Origin: DASVCN01 sp040905665 | GTDB lineage: Bacteria > Deinococcota > Deinococci > Deinococcales > Trueperaceae | NCBI GenBank assembly: GCA_040905665.1 | Contig: JBBDRD010000035.1 | Coordinates: 192,927-256,926, forward strand | DNA: 64,000 nt | Direction of reading: 5' to 3' | In this document: one piece after another, positions 32,497-41,238 of the stretch | Layout of the letters: every line of letters starts with the position of its first letter | Numbering within the stretch: position 1 is the stretch's first letter | The notes under the pieces: generated by a model | Told to the model about the DNA's origin: nothing | The model's input: only the letters and a program-made list of their open reading frames with translations | Database searches by the model: none | Position numbers and translations under genes: made by a program

Positions 32497-32925
32497 ATGC
32501 CGTTCGGGGAGTTCCAGTATTCGGTGGACGACAAGGGCCGGGTAATTGTGCCCCCTGCCTTTCGCGAGTTCGTCGTGGACGGGATGGTTATTACCCGCGG
32601 AATGGAAGGCTGCCTCTACGTGTTCCCACTCACCTCTTGGCAACGGATCGAATCACGCCTCACCGAGTTGCCGCTCACCGATCCCGAGGCTCGTAACTTC
32701 GTGCGCTTCTTCTACTCCGGAGCTTCGAAGGCGAAGACAGACTCGGCCGGCCGCGTGACCCTGCCATCGACCCTGCGGCTCTTCGCCCAAGTCGACGGCA
32801 ATGTAGTCGTGGCCGGCGCGCCCAACCGACTGGAAATTTGGAACGAAACGCGTTGGCTCGAGAACCTCACCCAGGTGCAGACCCAACCACCAGCGCCGGA
32901 GCTGTTGCGGGAGCTCGTGGGATGA
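32497..32925 (+). CDS. mraZ: Transcriptional regulator MraZ
   Basis: A 142-residue protein with two AbrB-like half repeats: MPFGEFQYSVDDKGRVIVPP, AFREF and FYSGASKAKTDSAGRVTLPS. MraZ binds TGGGN repeats upstream of its own gene and represses the division cluster. I chose ATG 32497, where the Thermus-type MPFGE start lies, over GTG 32479. Its operator is visible at 32357-32381. The stop overlaps the rsmH ATG (ATGA). Confidence 0.95.
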   Translation: MPFGEFQYSVDDKGRVIVPPAFREFVVDGMVITRGMEGCLYVFPLTSWQRIESRLTELPLTDPEARNFVRFFYSGASKAKTDSAGRVTLPSTLRLFAQVDGNVVVAGAPNRLEIWNETRWLENLTQVQTQPPAPELLRELVG

Positions 32926-33839
32926 CCAGCGGAGAGACGAGCGGCAGACTGCCGCACGAACCGGTGATGTCGGCCCAGATCATCGACTACTTGCGGCCCG
33001 AACCCGGCCGTACTCTCGTGGACGCTACCTTCGGAGCGGGCGGCCACAGCCGCATCCTTCTCGAGGCAGGCGCCGATGTAATCGCCATCGACCAGGACCG
33101 CGAAGCTGTCGCTCACGCTGCCGCACTCGAGTCGTCGCAGCTTCGTTTCGTAGCCGGCAATTTTCGTGACATCGACAAGCACCTTGCCGAACTGGGAGTC
33201 GATGCGGTCGAAGGAATCCTCTGCGACCTGGGCGTCTCCTCCATGCAGCTCGATCAGGGCGAACGAGGCTTCGCCTTTCGGCAAGAGGGTCCGCTCGATA
33301 TGCGCATGGGCTCCCAGGAGGAGAGCGCGGCCGACGTCGTAAATGAGTACCCACAGGAGGAGCTGGCGGCGATCATCTTCCGCTATGGCGACGAGCGCCA
33401 CTCGCGCCGCATCGCCCGCGCGATCGTCGCCGCTCGCGACGAGGAGGCCATCCTCACCACCGAACGACTCACGAAGGTAGTCACCTCGGCCTACCCACCC
33501 GGTTACCGCCGCGAGCACCCCGCCCGGCGCACCTTCCAGGCGCTACGCATCTTCGTGAACGACGAATTGGGAGCACTTGCGCAAGTCCTCGAAATCGCAC
33601 CGGATGTGCTCGTGAACGGCGGCCGGCTGGCCGTACTCTCCTATCACTCACTCGAAGACCGGATCGTCAAGCACTCGTTCCGGGACGACCCTCGACTCGA
33701 ACCCCTCACCAAACGACCGCTTACTGCCACCGAAGAGGAGTTGGAACGCAACCCCCGCTCTCGCAGCGCGAAGTTGCGAGTAGCCCAAAAGAGCGCGCAG
33801 AAGATAGCACAGAAGAAAACAGAGTGGGGGGCGGCATGA
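32922..33839 (+). CDS. rsmH: 16S rRNA (cytosine-1402 N4) methyltransferase
   Basis: A 305-residue RsmH/MraW: LPHEPVMSAQIIDYLRPEPG, SAM motif LVDATFGAGGHSRILLEAGA, ILCDLGVSSMQLDQGERGFA, PLDMRMG, HPARRTFQALRIFVNDELGA and LAVLSYHSLEDRIVKHSF are all present. It methylates C1402 of 16S rRNA in the P site. ATG 32922 overlaps the mraZ stop, and the end overlaps ftsL, both as ATGA. Confidence 0.96.
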   Translation: MTSGETSGRLPHEPVMSAQIIDYLRPEPGRTLVDATFGAGGHSRILLEAGADVIAIDQDREAVAHAAALESSQLRFVAGNFRDIDKHLAELGVDAVEGILCDLGVSSMQLDQGERGFAFRQEGPLDMRMGSQEESAADVVNEYPQEELAAIIFRYGDERHSRRIARAIVAARDEEAILTTERLTKVVTSAYPPGYRREHPARRTFQALRIFVNDELGALAQVLEIAPDVLVNGGRLAVLSYHSLEDRIVKHSFRDDPRLEPLTKRPLTATEEELERNPRSRSAKLRVAQKSAQKIAQKKTEWGAA

Positions 33840-34150
33840 GACTCACTCGGCTTGTGCCCCTTTACGCCGTTCTGCTCTTGGCCCTCGCCGCTGTTGGCGT
33901 CGTCAATCAGGCCCGCTTCGGTCACGAGGCTCGGCTAATAGAGCGTAAGGTGCAACTCTTCGAAGAAATCACCGAACTGCGTGCCGGCGCCGCTGTAGTC
34001 CGGGGGCCGCTGGCAGTCGGGGCTTGGGCGCGAACTCGAGGAATGGTTTCGACCCCCGAGGTCGAGCAGACCAGGCACGTCGCTCCGCTGGCACCACCCC
34101 AAATCGCAGCCCCGCCGACCGGGCTCGAAATGAGGACGGTATGGCGCTAA
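33836..34150 (+). CDS. ftsL: FtsL-like division protein
   Basis: A 104-residue bitopic protein: a short basic N-terminus, one membrane segment (about 8-26, VPLYAVLLLALAAVGVV), then a helical region (EARLIERKVQLFEEITELRA) suited to a coiled coil with FtsB/DivIC, and a proline/alanine-rich tail. FtsL is poorly conserved, so the call rests on topology and on its place between rsmH and ftsI. It overlaps rsmH by 4 nt and ftsI by 10 nt. Confidence 0.75.
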   Translation: MRLTRLVPLYAVLLLALAAVGVVNQARFGHEARLIERKVQLFEEITELRAGAAVVRGPLAVGAWARTRGMVSTPEVEQTRHVAPLAPPQIAAPPTGLEMRTVWR

Positions 34151-35520
34151 AGGCTCCCCAAAACGAGCTGTTCCTCACCAGACGTCACCTGATGTTATTC
34201 GTGATAGTCATGCCGCTCCTGTTGGCGCTGGCCGGCTTCGCGCTGCAAGGCAGCCAGGCGCCGACCTGGCCCGGCCAACTGGTCGATCCTGTTCCTCGCG
34301 GCAGCATTCTCGCTGCCGACGGCACCGTACTCGCCGAGGGGCAACCGGAAAACCGGCACTACCCCGAGGGCAACCTGGCTGCCCATATCGTGGGATTTAG
34401 CGGAAGGGTACAACCGGATGGCCGTTTTGGACTAGAGGGGATCGAGTACACCTACGACGGGCGACTTCAGTCGGGGCACGACGTGAGGCTCACCGTGGAC
34501 CCGTCACTACAGGCGGCGGCGCAGACCGAGCTGCGAGCAACGGTGGAAGCCGTAGAAGCCGAGAGCGGCGCGGTAGTTATGCTCGAAGCGTCCAGTGGCC
34601 GAATCCTCGCTGCAGCCTCCTATCCCGAGTACAACCCTAACGAGCAATCCACGTTCTCACGCGACGCGCTCATCAACCGGGCCTTCCTGCACCAGTACGA
34701 ACCCGGTTCGGTAATGAAGCCGTTCGTCATCGCCGCACTAATGGAGAGTGGACGTCTCTCACCGCGAGAAATCATCCAGGCCGAAGCGTGCCTGCGAGTT
34801 GGCGACAACACCTTCTGCGATGTCGCTCGACACGAGGACGAGCTAGTCGTAAAGGACGTCCTCCGCTACTCCAGCAACACGGCGATGCTCCACCTGTCGG
34901 ATCGCTTTAGCGCTCAGGAACTCCACGGGTGGCTCGGGCGCTTCGGCTTCGGACGTCAACTCGAGTTCGACTCGGCCTTCACCCGCAGTGGGCACCTGAA
35001 TTCTTGGCAGGGTTGGGTACCGCAGGACAAGGCTTCGGTGACTATCGGCCAGAGTATGTCGGTAACGGCGCTCCAGTTGGCTACCGCCTACAGCATCTTC
35101 GCTAACGACGGTCTCCTGGTTACCCCCTATCTGATCGAAGGCGAACGTGTCCCAGAGCCCTATCACGTGCTCTCTCCCGAGATCGCCTACACAATTCGGT
35201 CGATGTTGCAGTACACGGTCGAGGAGAGCGGCATAAGGGCCTCGATGATTCCCGACGTGACCATGGCCGGTAAGACCGGCACCGCCGACATATTCGACAA
35301 CGAAGTGGGCAGCTATGTGAAGGGCGACTACACCCTCTCGTTCGCCGGCATGTTTCCGGCCGAGCGTCCCCAGGTAGTGATGGTCGTTTACGTCCAGAAG
35401 CCAAAGCTCGATACGAGCAGCACCTACGTAGCCGCCCCGCTCTTTCAGTCGATCGGTACGAGGGCAGTCGCGCGCTGGGGTGTGGCGCCAGAGGCGCTTC
35501 CGGTCGCGCAGCAACCCTGA
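34141..35520 (+). CDS. ftsI: Penicillin-binding protein 3 / FtsI transpeptidase, short form
   Basis: A 459-residue class B PBP: membrane anchor at about 17-36, a short dimerisation region, then the transpeptidase with active-site S190-x-x-K193 (EPGSVMKPFVIAAL), SxN at 244-246 (YSSNTAML) and KTG at 378 (MAGKTGTAD). It cross-links septal peptidoglycan with FtsW. It is about 100 residues shorter than E. coli FtsI, mainly in the N-terminal stalk. It overlaps ftsL; the usual next gene, murE, is absent. Confidence 0.94.
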   Translation: MALKAPQNELFLTRRHLMLFVIVMPLLLALAGFALQGSQAPTWPGQLVDPVPRGSILAADGTVLAEGQPENRHYPEGNLAAHIVGFSGRVQPDGRFGLEGIEYTYDGRLQSGHDVRLTVDPSLQAAAQTELRATVEAVEAESGAVVMLEASSGRILAAASYPEYNPNEQSTFSRDALINRAFLHQYEPGSVMKPFVIAALMESGRLSPREIIQAEACLRVGDNTFCDVARHEDELVVKDVLRYSSNTAMLHLSDRFSAQELHGWLGRFGFGRQLEFDSAFTRSGHLNSWQGWVPQDKASVTIGQSMSVTALQLATAYSIFANDGLLVTPYLIEGERVPEPYHVLSPEIAYTIRSMLQYTVEESGIRASMIPDVTMAGKTGTADIFDNEVGSYVKGDYTLSFAGMFPAERPQVVMVVYVQKPKLDTSSTYVAAPLFQSIGTRAVARWGVAPEALPVAQQP

Positions 35521-35572
35521 GCAATAATATGAGTAAGATGTGTATGTGACTCATGTGCAAAGCGACGGGAGC

Positions 35573-36859
35573 ATGATGATCACCCCTCAGCTGATCGCCC
35601 AACTAGCCGCAACGACAGCGCATCCGGAACTCCCCCATGCGACCGGGGCGACCTTCCACAGCGCCCGCGTTAGGCACGGCGATATCTTCTTCGCGCTGCC
35701 GGGCGCTGCCGAGCACGGTATCGAGCATGCCCAGTCTGCAATCGAGCGTGGAGCTGCGTTCGTCGTTTCCGATCGCGACCACCCCCGCGGTATGACGGTA
35801 GCCGACCCCGAGGCCGTCCTGCTAGCCCTTGGTCGTCACGCCCGCTCCCAGCTAAAGGCTCCCGTAGTAGCGATTAGCGGCTCGGTGGGCAAGACTTCTA
35901 CCAAGGCCTTCACCGCCGCCGCTCTCGACGCCTTCGCCAGCGAAGGCAACCTAAACACGCCGCGTGCGCTGGCCTGCACCCTGGTAACCGCCTGGCTCGC
36001 CGACCCTCGCCGTCCCCTGGTTCTCGAACTGGGTATCGACCGTCCAGGCGAGATGGACGAACTCCTCGACCTGGTGGAGCCAACGCATGGACTGCTCACC
36101 GCCATCGCCGAGAGCCACCTGGAGCAACTCAAAGACATTGAAGGCGTAGCGCGCGAAAAGGCCCTCTTGCTCGAACGCTCCACCGAACGGTTTGCCTCTT
36201 CCTGCGCCGCCGAGCAGCTGCCCGTGGCGTTGCCAGGACTGATTCGCTACGGCCTTGGCGCGCACGCAGAGGTGCGGGGAAAGACCAGCAGCAGCGACGG
36301 GGTTCAACTTCTCGAGGCTCTAGGCGTAAAGGTAGAGCTCCGCTACCCGGGTAGGGCCATGGCCCGGAATGCTCTTGGCGCGCTGACGCTCGCCTGGCGG
36401 CTGGGGCTAGACCTCTCGGCCGCTGCCGCTCGCATCGGCCAGGCGCAACTGGAGCCGGGCAGGCTCGAGCGCAAGCACCGGGGAGACATCATCATTCTCG
36501 ACGACAGCTACAACTCCAATCCGGCTTCGGCCAGGGAGGCGCTGGAGGTGCTCTCAAAGTGCCCACGCCCTCGCTGCGCCATTTTGGGAGACATGCTGGA
36601 GTTGGGTGCGCACGCCGGCCGGCTGCACCGCGAACTCGGGGCGGCCACTCTCGGCTTTGATCTGATAGTGGCAGTGGGACCGCTTGCCCGCCATATACGC
36701 GAGGGCAATCCCGACGCACTCCACCGGGAGAGCGTGGAGCAAGCCCTGCCGTTGCTGGGGCGTCTTCCCCAGGACGCGACCGTACTGGTGAAGGGATCCC
36801 GGGGAATGCGGCTCGAGCGCATGGTGGCGGCCCTCATGGAGGGTGAGGCGCAAGAATGA
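35573..36859 (+). CDS. murF: UDP-MurNAc-tripeptide--D-Ala-D-Ala ligase
   Basis: A 428-residue Mur ligase: an N-terminal UDP-binding domain (TGATFHSARVRHGDIFFALP), the ATP loop ISGSVGKTSTKAFTAAAL, the carbamoyl-Lys region (TAIAESHLEQLKDIEGVARE), and the MurF segment IILDDSYNSNPASAREALEV. It adds D-Ala-D-Ala to the stem peptide. The start is ATG 35573 or 35576 behind a GGGAG; 52 nt separate it from ftsI, the only clear gap in this part of the cluster. It overlaps mraY by 4 nt. Confidence 0.93.
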   Translation: MMITPQLIAQLAATTAHPELPHATGATFHSARVRHGDIFFALPGAAEHGIEHAQSAIERGAAFVVSDRDHPRGMTVADPEAVLLALGRHARSQLKAPVVAISGSVGKTSTKAFTAAALDAFASEGNLNTPRALACTLVTAWLADPRRPLVLELGIDRPGEMDELLDLVEPTHGLLTAIAESHLEQLKDIEGVAREKALLLERSTERFASSCAAEQLPVALPGLIRYGLGAHAEVRGKTSSSDGVQLLEALGVKVELRYPGRAMARNALGALTLAWRLGLDLSAAAARIGQAQLEPGRLERKHRGDIIILDDSYNSNPASAREALEVLSKCPRPRCAILGDMLELGAHAGRLHRELGAATLGFDLIVAVGPLARHIREGNPDALHRESVEQALPLLGRLPQDATVLVKGSRGMRLERMVAALMEGEAQE

Positions 36860-37767
36860 TCCTCGCCGCCACCGCCATCGTTTCACTCCTGCTCACCGGC
36901 ACCTACGTTCAACTCGCCGGTCGCCGCGGTTGGGGAAAGTCCGTTAGGCGCGACGGCCCCAGCGGCCACCTGTCGAAGGAGGGGACGCCCACCATGGGTG
37001 GCCTCGCATTCCTGGCGGCGCTGATGCTCACTTGGCTGACCGTCGGCGAGCGTGGCCCCGACTGGGCCGCACTCACGGTTTTGATATTAGGCAGCGCAGC
37101 GTTAGGACTCTGGGACGACATCTCGGCGCTTGCGCGTAAGCGCCTCTTGGCACAGGGCGAGGGCGCCGGCACCGGGGCGTTGGCACGCTGGCGGATCCTG
37201 CTACAGAGCTCTCTCGCGCTGGGCTTCGCAATCTACATCGTGGATAGTGGGCGCTTCCTCGTCGGAGTTCCGATTCTGGATGTACTGGGCTTCGCCTTCG
37301 TAATCGTGGGCGCCGTCAACGCATTCAATTTCGCCGACGGCCTGGACGGCCTGGCGGCAGGCATGACCTGCATAATCCTGCTCCTTTTCGTCGGTAACCC
37401 GCTGGCACTGGCGCTGATGGGGGCGCTGCTGGGTTTCTTGTGGTACAACGCCAAGCCGGCGCGAGTGTTCATGGGCGGGGTCGGATCCGAAGCACTCGGT
37501 GCGGCGGTAGCGGGACTGGCGATCGTTTCCGACGTCACCTGGTACCTGCCGCTCATAGCCGTCGTGCCGGTTCTCGAGGTGTTGTCGGTGATAGTCCAGG
37601 TCTCCTACTTTCGCTTGAGTGGCGGTAAGCGCATTTTCCGCATGAGTCCGCTGCACCACCACTTCGAGCTGACGGGCTGGAGTGAAGTTCAGGTAGTCAT
37701 GCGGTTCTGGCTCGTAACTGCCGCCTGCGTAGCGCTGGCATACGCACTGATCAGAGGCGGTGCATGA
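36856..37767 (+). CDS. mraY: Phospho-MurNAc-pentapeptide transferase
   Basis: A 303-residue membrane enzyme, ten predicted membrane segments, that makes lipid I from UDP-MurNAc-pentapeptide. Signatures: RRDGPSGHLSKEGTPTMGGL, LWDDISALARKR, NAFNFADGLDGLAAG (catalytic DGLDG) and MSPLHHHFELTGW. The NFADG form replaces the commoner NLTDG. It overlaps murF and murD by 4 nt each (ATGA). Confidence 0.95.
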   Translation: MILAATAIVSLLLTGTYVQLAGRRGWGKSVRRDGPSGHLSKEGTPTMGGLAFLAALMLTWLTVGERGPDWAALTVLILGSAALGLWDDISALARKRLLAQGEGAGTGALARWRILLQSSLALGFAIYIVDSGRFLVGVPILDVLGFAFVIVGAVNAFNFADGLDGLAAGMTCIILLLFVGNPLALALMGALLGFLWYNAKPARVFMGGVGSEALGAAVAGLAIVSDVTWYLPLIAVVPVLEVLSVIVQVSYFRLSGGKRIFRMSPLHHHFELTGWSEVQVVMRFWLVTAACVALAYALIRGGA

Positions 37768-39116
37768 GGGTCCTCATCTACGGCTTGGGTCGCAGTGGCT
37801 TGGCGGTGGCCCGGCTCTGCCACTCCCAGGGGCATCGGCTCACCTTTTACGAGCAGCGCGAGGAGGGTGACGACGTCCGGGCCCTGCTTGCCATGGGGGC
37901 GAAACGGCTCGACGGAGATCAGATTATCGCCGACCTTCCCGTACCCAACATCTGTATCGCCGCTCCCGGCGTCCCCATCGATCACCCGCACCTGCGAGCT
38001 CTAAGGTCGCGTGAAGTGGAGACGATTGGCGAGGTCGAGTGGGTCTACCGAACAGTTCCCGGCGAGATGATCGGCGTGACCGGGACAGCCGGCAAGGGAA
38101 CCGTCACTCGCTGGATAGCCGACACGCTGAGCATGGCAGGAATCGACGCCCGCGCCGGTGGCAACATCGATCCGGCCCTCTCGGAAGTTGCCGAACCGGG
38201 GGCGACCCTGGTCGTCGAGCTCTCCTCATTCCAGCTGGAACGATGCCCTACCTTGAGACCTGGAACCGCGGTCCTCCTCAACCTCGGTTCCGATCACCTC
38301 GACCGACATGGGAGCATCGACAACTACCACGCCGCCAAGCGCAATCTGCTCGCCGGCCTTGGCCCCCGGCAGCTCTTCATCCATAACGCCGACGACCCCG
38401 TTCTTGCCCGCTGGGCACGGGAATCAAACTCTCGTACCAGCGGCTTCTCGGTGGCGGGAGAGGCCGCTGCCTGGCTCTCTTCGGGCGGAGTGCTGCATCT
38501 GGGCGAAAGCCCCTTGTTACACGCCGATGAGCTGCAGGTTAGCGGTCGACACCATCTGGCGAACGCGCTGGCGGTGGCCCTCGCCTGCCGCGAGCAGGGA
38601 CTCGACCTCGACGAGATACGCGCCGGGCTAGCCGGCTTCACTGGCCTACCGGGGCGCTACAGCGCGGCCGGGCGCGTAGGCGACGTGAGGTTCATCGAGG
38701 ATTCGATCGCCACGCGCACGCTCTCGGTCGCGGCGGCGCTCGCTGCCACTCCCGCTCCCATCGTGTGGATCGCCGGCGGGCAGTCCAAGGGCGCAGACGT
38801 GCACGAACTGGAGGATCTGATCCGTGAGAGGGTCCGGCTTTTCATAGGAATCGGAGAGTCGGGTCCTGGGCTGCGTGAGACCGTAGGCCAGTGGGTGCCC
38901 AGCCATTTGTGTGTCGAGCGGGATGGGAGCGCCGCACTGCGTTGCGCAGTTAGGGCTGCTCTGCAGCACCTGAAGGCACACTCTCCGCTCGGTGGCACGG
39001 TCCTGCTGGCGCCGCTGGCCGCCTCATTCGATCAGTTCCGCGACTATCGGGAGCGGGCCGATGCATTCCGCGCAGTCGTGCGTGCCGAGGAGCAGGCATG
39101 GACCCTCTCCTCCTAA
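37764..39116 (+). CDS. murD: UDP-MurNAc-L-Ala--D-glutamate ligase
   Basis: A 450-residue MurD: Rossmann N-terminus (VLIYGLGRSGLAVARL), ATP loop MIGVTGTAGKGTVTRWIADT, ELSSFQLERCPTLRPGTAVL, LNLGSDHLDRHGSIDNYHAA and the C-terminal IEDSIATRTLSVAAALAATP. The phosphate loop reads GKGT in place of the usual GKTT/GKST, but the Lys is kept. It adds D-Glu to UDP-MurNAc-L-Ala. The end overlaps ftsW by 19 nt. Confidence 0.94.
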   Translation: MRVLIYGLGRSGLAVARLCHSQGHRLTFYEQREEGDDVRALLAMGAKRLDGDQIIADLPVPNICIAAPGVPIDHPHLRALRSREVETIGEVEWVYRTVPGEMIGVTGTAGKGTVTRWIADTLSMAGIDARAGGNIDPALSEVAEPGATLVVELSSFQLERCPTLRPGTAVLLNLGSDHLDRHGSIDNYHAAKRNLLAGLGPRQLFIHNADDPVLARWARESNSRTSGFSVAGEAAAWLSSGGVLHLGESPLLHADELQVSGRHHLANALAVALACREQGLDLDEIRAGLAGFTGLPGRYSAAGRVGDVRFIEDSIATRTLSVAAALAATPAPIVWIAGGQSKGADVHELEDLIRERVRLFIGIGESGPGLRETVGQWVPSHLCVERDGSAALRCAVRAALQHLKAHSPLGGTVLLAPLAASFDQFRDYRERADAFRAVVRAEEQAWTLSS

Positions 39117-40150
39117 TCATTCAGTTGCTACTTGGCGCCCTGGGAATCCTGGGCGTGGCCACCGGTGAGCCCGGCCTTGCCGTCGATCACGGCCTGCGCT
39201 TCCTGGCCGCGTTCCTGCTGACCGTGCTGGTCTCGCGAATCAAGCCCACCTCGGTCGTCCGCTACAGCCCTGCCGCCTATGTGGGCGTGCTGGCGCTTCT
39301 GGGCCTGGTGCTGATAATCGGCTCCTCGCCGGAGGGAAGTGAAAGCAAACGTTGGCTGCTCATCGGCGGCATTAGCCTGCAGCCCTCGGAGTTGATGAAG
39401 GTAACGGTTATCGCATACCTCACGGCCTTCTTCCACAATCATCTGGGCGATTGGCAGATCTGGCGGCCGATGCTGGTGATCGGGCTTGCCGCGGGCCTGA
39501 TCGTGGTCGAGCCCGACGTTTCTACCTCGGCGTTCCTCTTTGCTTTGGCCTTCGCCATCATGATCGCCGCCGGCACCTCGCTGGCCCGGCTGGTCGCGAT
39601 TTCGACTGCCGCCGCCGTAATCGCACTGCTGGTGGCCGGTTCATACCTCAGCCAGTTCGAGTACATCGGCGAGCGCATTACCGGCTATCAGGACCTGTGG
39701 GGCGATCAGAACGAGATTTCGAGCACCTCGTACCAGGCCTACCAGGCGCGCGATACCCTGCTACGCGCCGGACTCTTCGGAATAGGTCCGGGCCGCCCCA
39801 ACAGAGTGCCGGAGTCGGAAACCGACATGGTGGCGATCTCGATTGGTCAAGCGCTCGGCCTTGTCGGCTTGGCAACCGTCATCGCTCTCTTCGTTCTGCT
39901 GGCCGGCCGCGGCATAAGGGTAGCCGCCTCGCAAAGCGGGCCGGGCAGCCTATTGGCCGCCGGGGCCACGACCTATATCTGTGGGCAGGCGGCGCTCAAT
40001 CTGCTTGTGGCGTCGGGGCTCTTCCCCGTTACCGGCATTCCGCTCCCCTTCATGAGTTACGGGCTCAATAGCCTCGTTAGCGTATCGGTCGCAATGGGCT
40101 TCATTCAAAGCGCCTACCGTCACGCCCGCGAAACGGGGGCACTTACGTGA
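39098..40150 (+). CDS. ftsW: SEDS peptidoglycan glycosyltransferase FtsW
   Basis: A 350-residue polytopic SEDS protein with about ten membrane segments. It has SESKRWLLIGGISLQPSELM, the catalytic-region loop VVEPDVSTS, FGIGPGRPNRVPESETDMVA and the family end FPVTGIPLPFMSYGLNSLVS. It polymerises lipid II at the septum with FtsI. It starts inside murD (19-nt overlap) and overlaps murG by 4 nt. RodA is an alternative, but its place in the cluster supports FtsW. Confidence 0.92.
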   Translation: MDPLLLIIQLLLGALGILGVATGEPGLAVDHGLRFLAAFLLTVLVSRIKPTSVVRYSPAAYVGVLALLGLVLIIGSSPEGSESKRWLLIGGISLQPSELMKVTVIAYLTAFFHNHLGDWQIWRPMLVIGLAAGLIVVEPDVSTSAFLFALAFAIMIAAGTSLARLVAISTAAAVIALLVAGSYLSQFEYIGERITGYQDLWGDQNEISSTSYQAYQARDTLLRAGLFGIGPGRPNRVPESETDMVAISIGQALGLVGLATVIALFVLLAGRGIRVAASQSGPGSLLAAGATTYICGQAALNLLVASGLFPVTGIPLPFMSYGLNSLVSVSVAMGFIQSAYRHARETGALT

Positions 40151-41238
40151 CGCGCATAGTTTTAGCTACCGGCGGGAGTGGCGGACATATCTATCCCGCA
40201 CTGGCGGTGGCCGAAGTGGCCGTTTCCCACGGCTTCGATGTTCATCTGCTCGGTCAGAAAGGGGGAATGGAGGAGCGCCTGGCGGCCGAGTCCAAACTAC
40301 CGTTCGTGGGCGTGGCCAGTGGCAAGCTCGACCGGCAGAGGCCGGATCCTCGGGAAATCGTGAGTTCGGCCGGCGGTGTCCGGGCGGCGGTGGCGGCCCT
40401 GCGGCACCTTCGTCCGGCGCTGGTGGTCGGATTCGGTGGGTTCGCCTCCTTTCCCGGAGCCGCGGCCGCGGTTCTGACCCGCACCCCGCTCCTGTTACAC
40501 GAGCAGAACGCCTTCCCCGGATTGGTCACACGCTTGCTCGCTCCCTTTGCGCACTCGGTAGTGCTGTCGCAACCCGCAACATCTCGCAGGGTGCGAGCTC
40601 GGCGGGTAACGGTTGTTCCCTATCCGGTGCGAGAGGATCGCGTTGAAAGAAGTGAAGCACGTCGCGTCCTGGGGTTGCCTGAGGAAGGTACGCTCACGCT
40701 GGTGATGGGCGGATCGCAAGGCTCGGCGGCGCTAAACGCTGGTGTGGTAGCGGCGCTAAGGGAGCTTCGCGACCTGCGCCCGCTGGTGCTGCACAGCACC
40801 GGAGCGGCTCACTTCGAAAGCGTTCGCAGCACGGCAGCGGGCTTTTCAAACTACATACCCCGGCCCTATGTCGACGCCACGCTCGCTTGGTCGGCGGCCG
40901 ACATGGCGATCACCCGCGCCGGCTTTGGCACCCTCTCCGAGGCTGCCTTCTTTGGCGTTCCGCTGATAATGGTGCCGCTGCCGACGGCGGCGGAAAACCA
41001 TCAGCTACACAATGCAAACGCCTTCGCACAGGCCGGCGCAGGCGGGGTTCTCGAACAGCAGCACCTCGGCGAGCTCGCCGGCAGATGGCGCGAGATGCTC
41101 GAGGAACCACGGCGCCAGGCGGCAGCCGCAGCGGCGCGGGAACTTAGTCCCGCCGGCGCGGCCTCACAGTTCGTGGAGTTGATTTCGGGAATTACTGCAG
41201 CCACCCCTCGCGAAGGCATCAAACAGGAGACGACATGA
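40147..41238 (+). CDS. murG: UDP-GlcNAc--lipid I GlcNAc transferase
   Basis: A 363-residue GT-B enzyme that makes lipid II. Signatures: RIVLATGGSGGHIYPALAVA, VVGFGGFASFPGAAAAVLTR, LLLHEQNAFPGLVTRLLAPF, LVMGGSQGSAALNAGVVAAL and MAITRAGFGTLSEAAFFGVP. It starts at GTG 40147, overlapping ftsW (GTGA), and overlaps murC by 4 nt. Confidence 0.95.
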   Translation: MTRIVLATGGSGGHIYPALAVAEVAVSHGFDVHLLGQKGGMEERLAAESKLPFVGVASGKLDRQRPDPREIVSSAGGVRAAVAALRHLRPALVVGFGGFASFPGAAAAVLTRTPLLLHEQNAFPGLVTRLLAPFAHSVVLSQPATSRRVRARRVTVVPYPVREDRVERSEARRVLGLPEEGTLTLVMGGSQGSAALNAGVVAALRELRDLRPLVLHSTGAAHFESVRSTAAGFSNYIPRPYVDATLAWSAADMAITRAGFGTLSEAAFFGVPLIMVPLPTAAENHQLHNANAFAQAGAGGVLEQQHLGELAGRWREMLEEPRRQAAAAAARELSPAGAASQFVELISGITAATPREGIKQETT

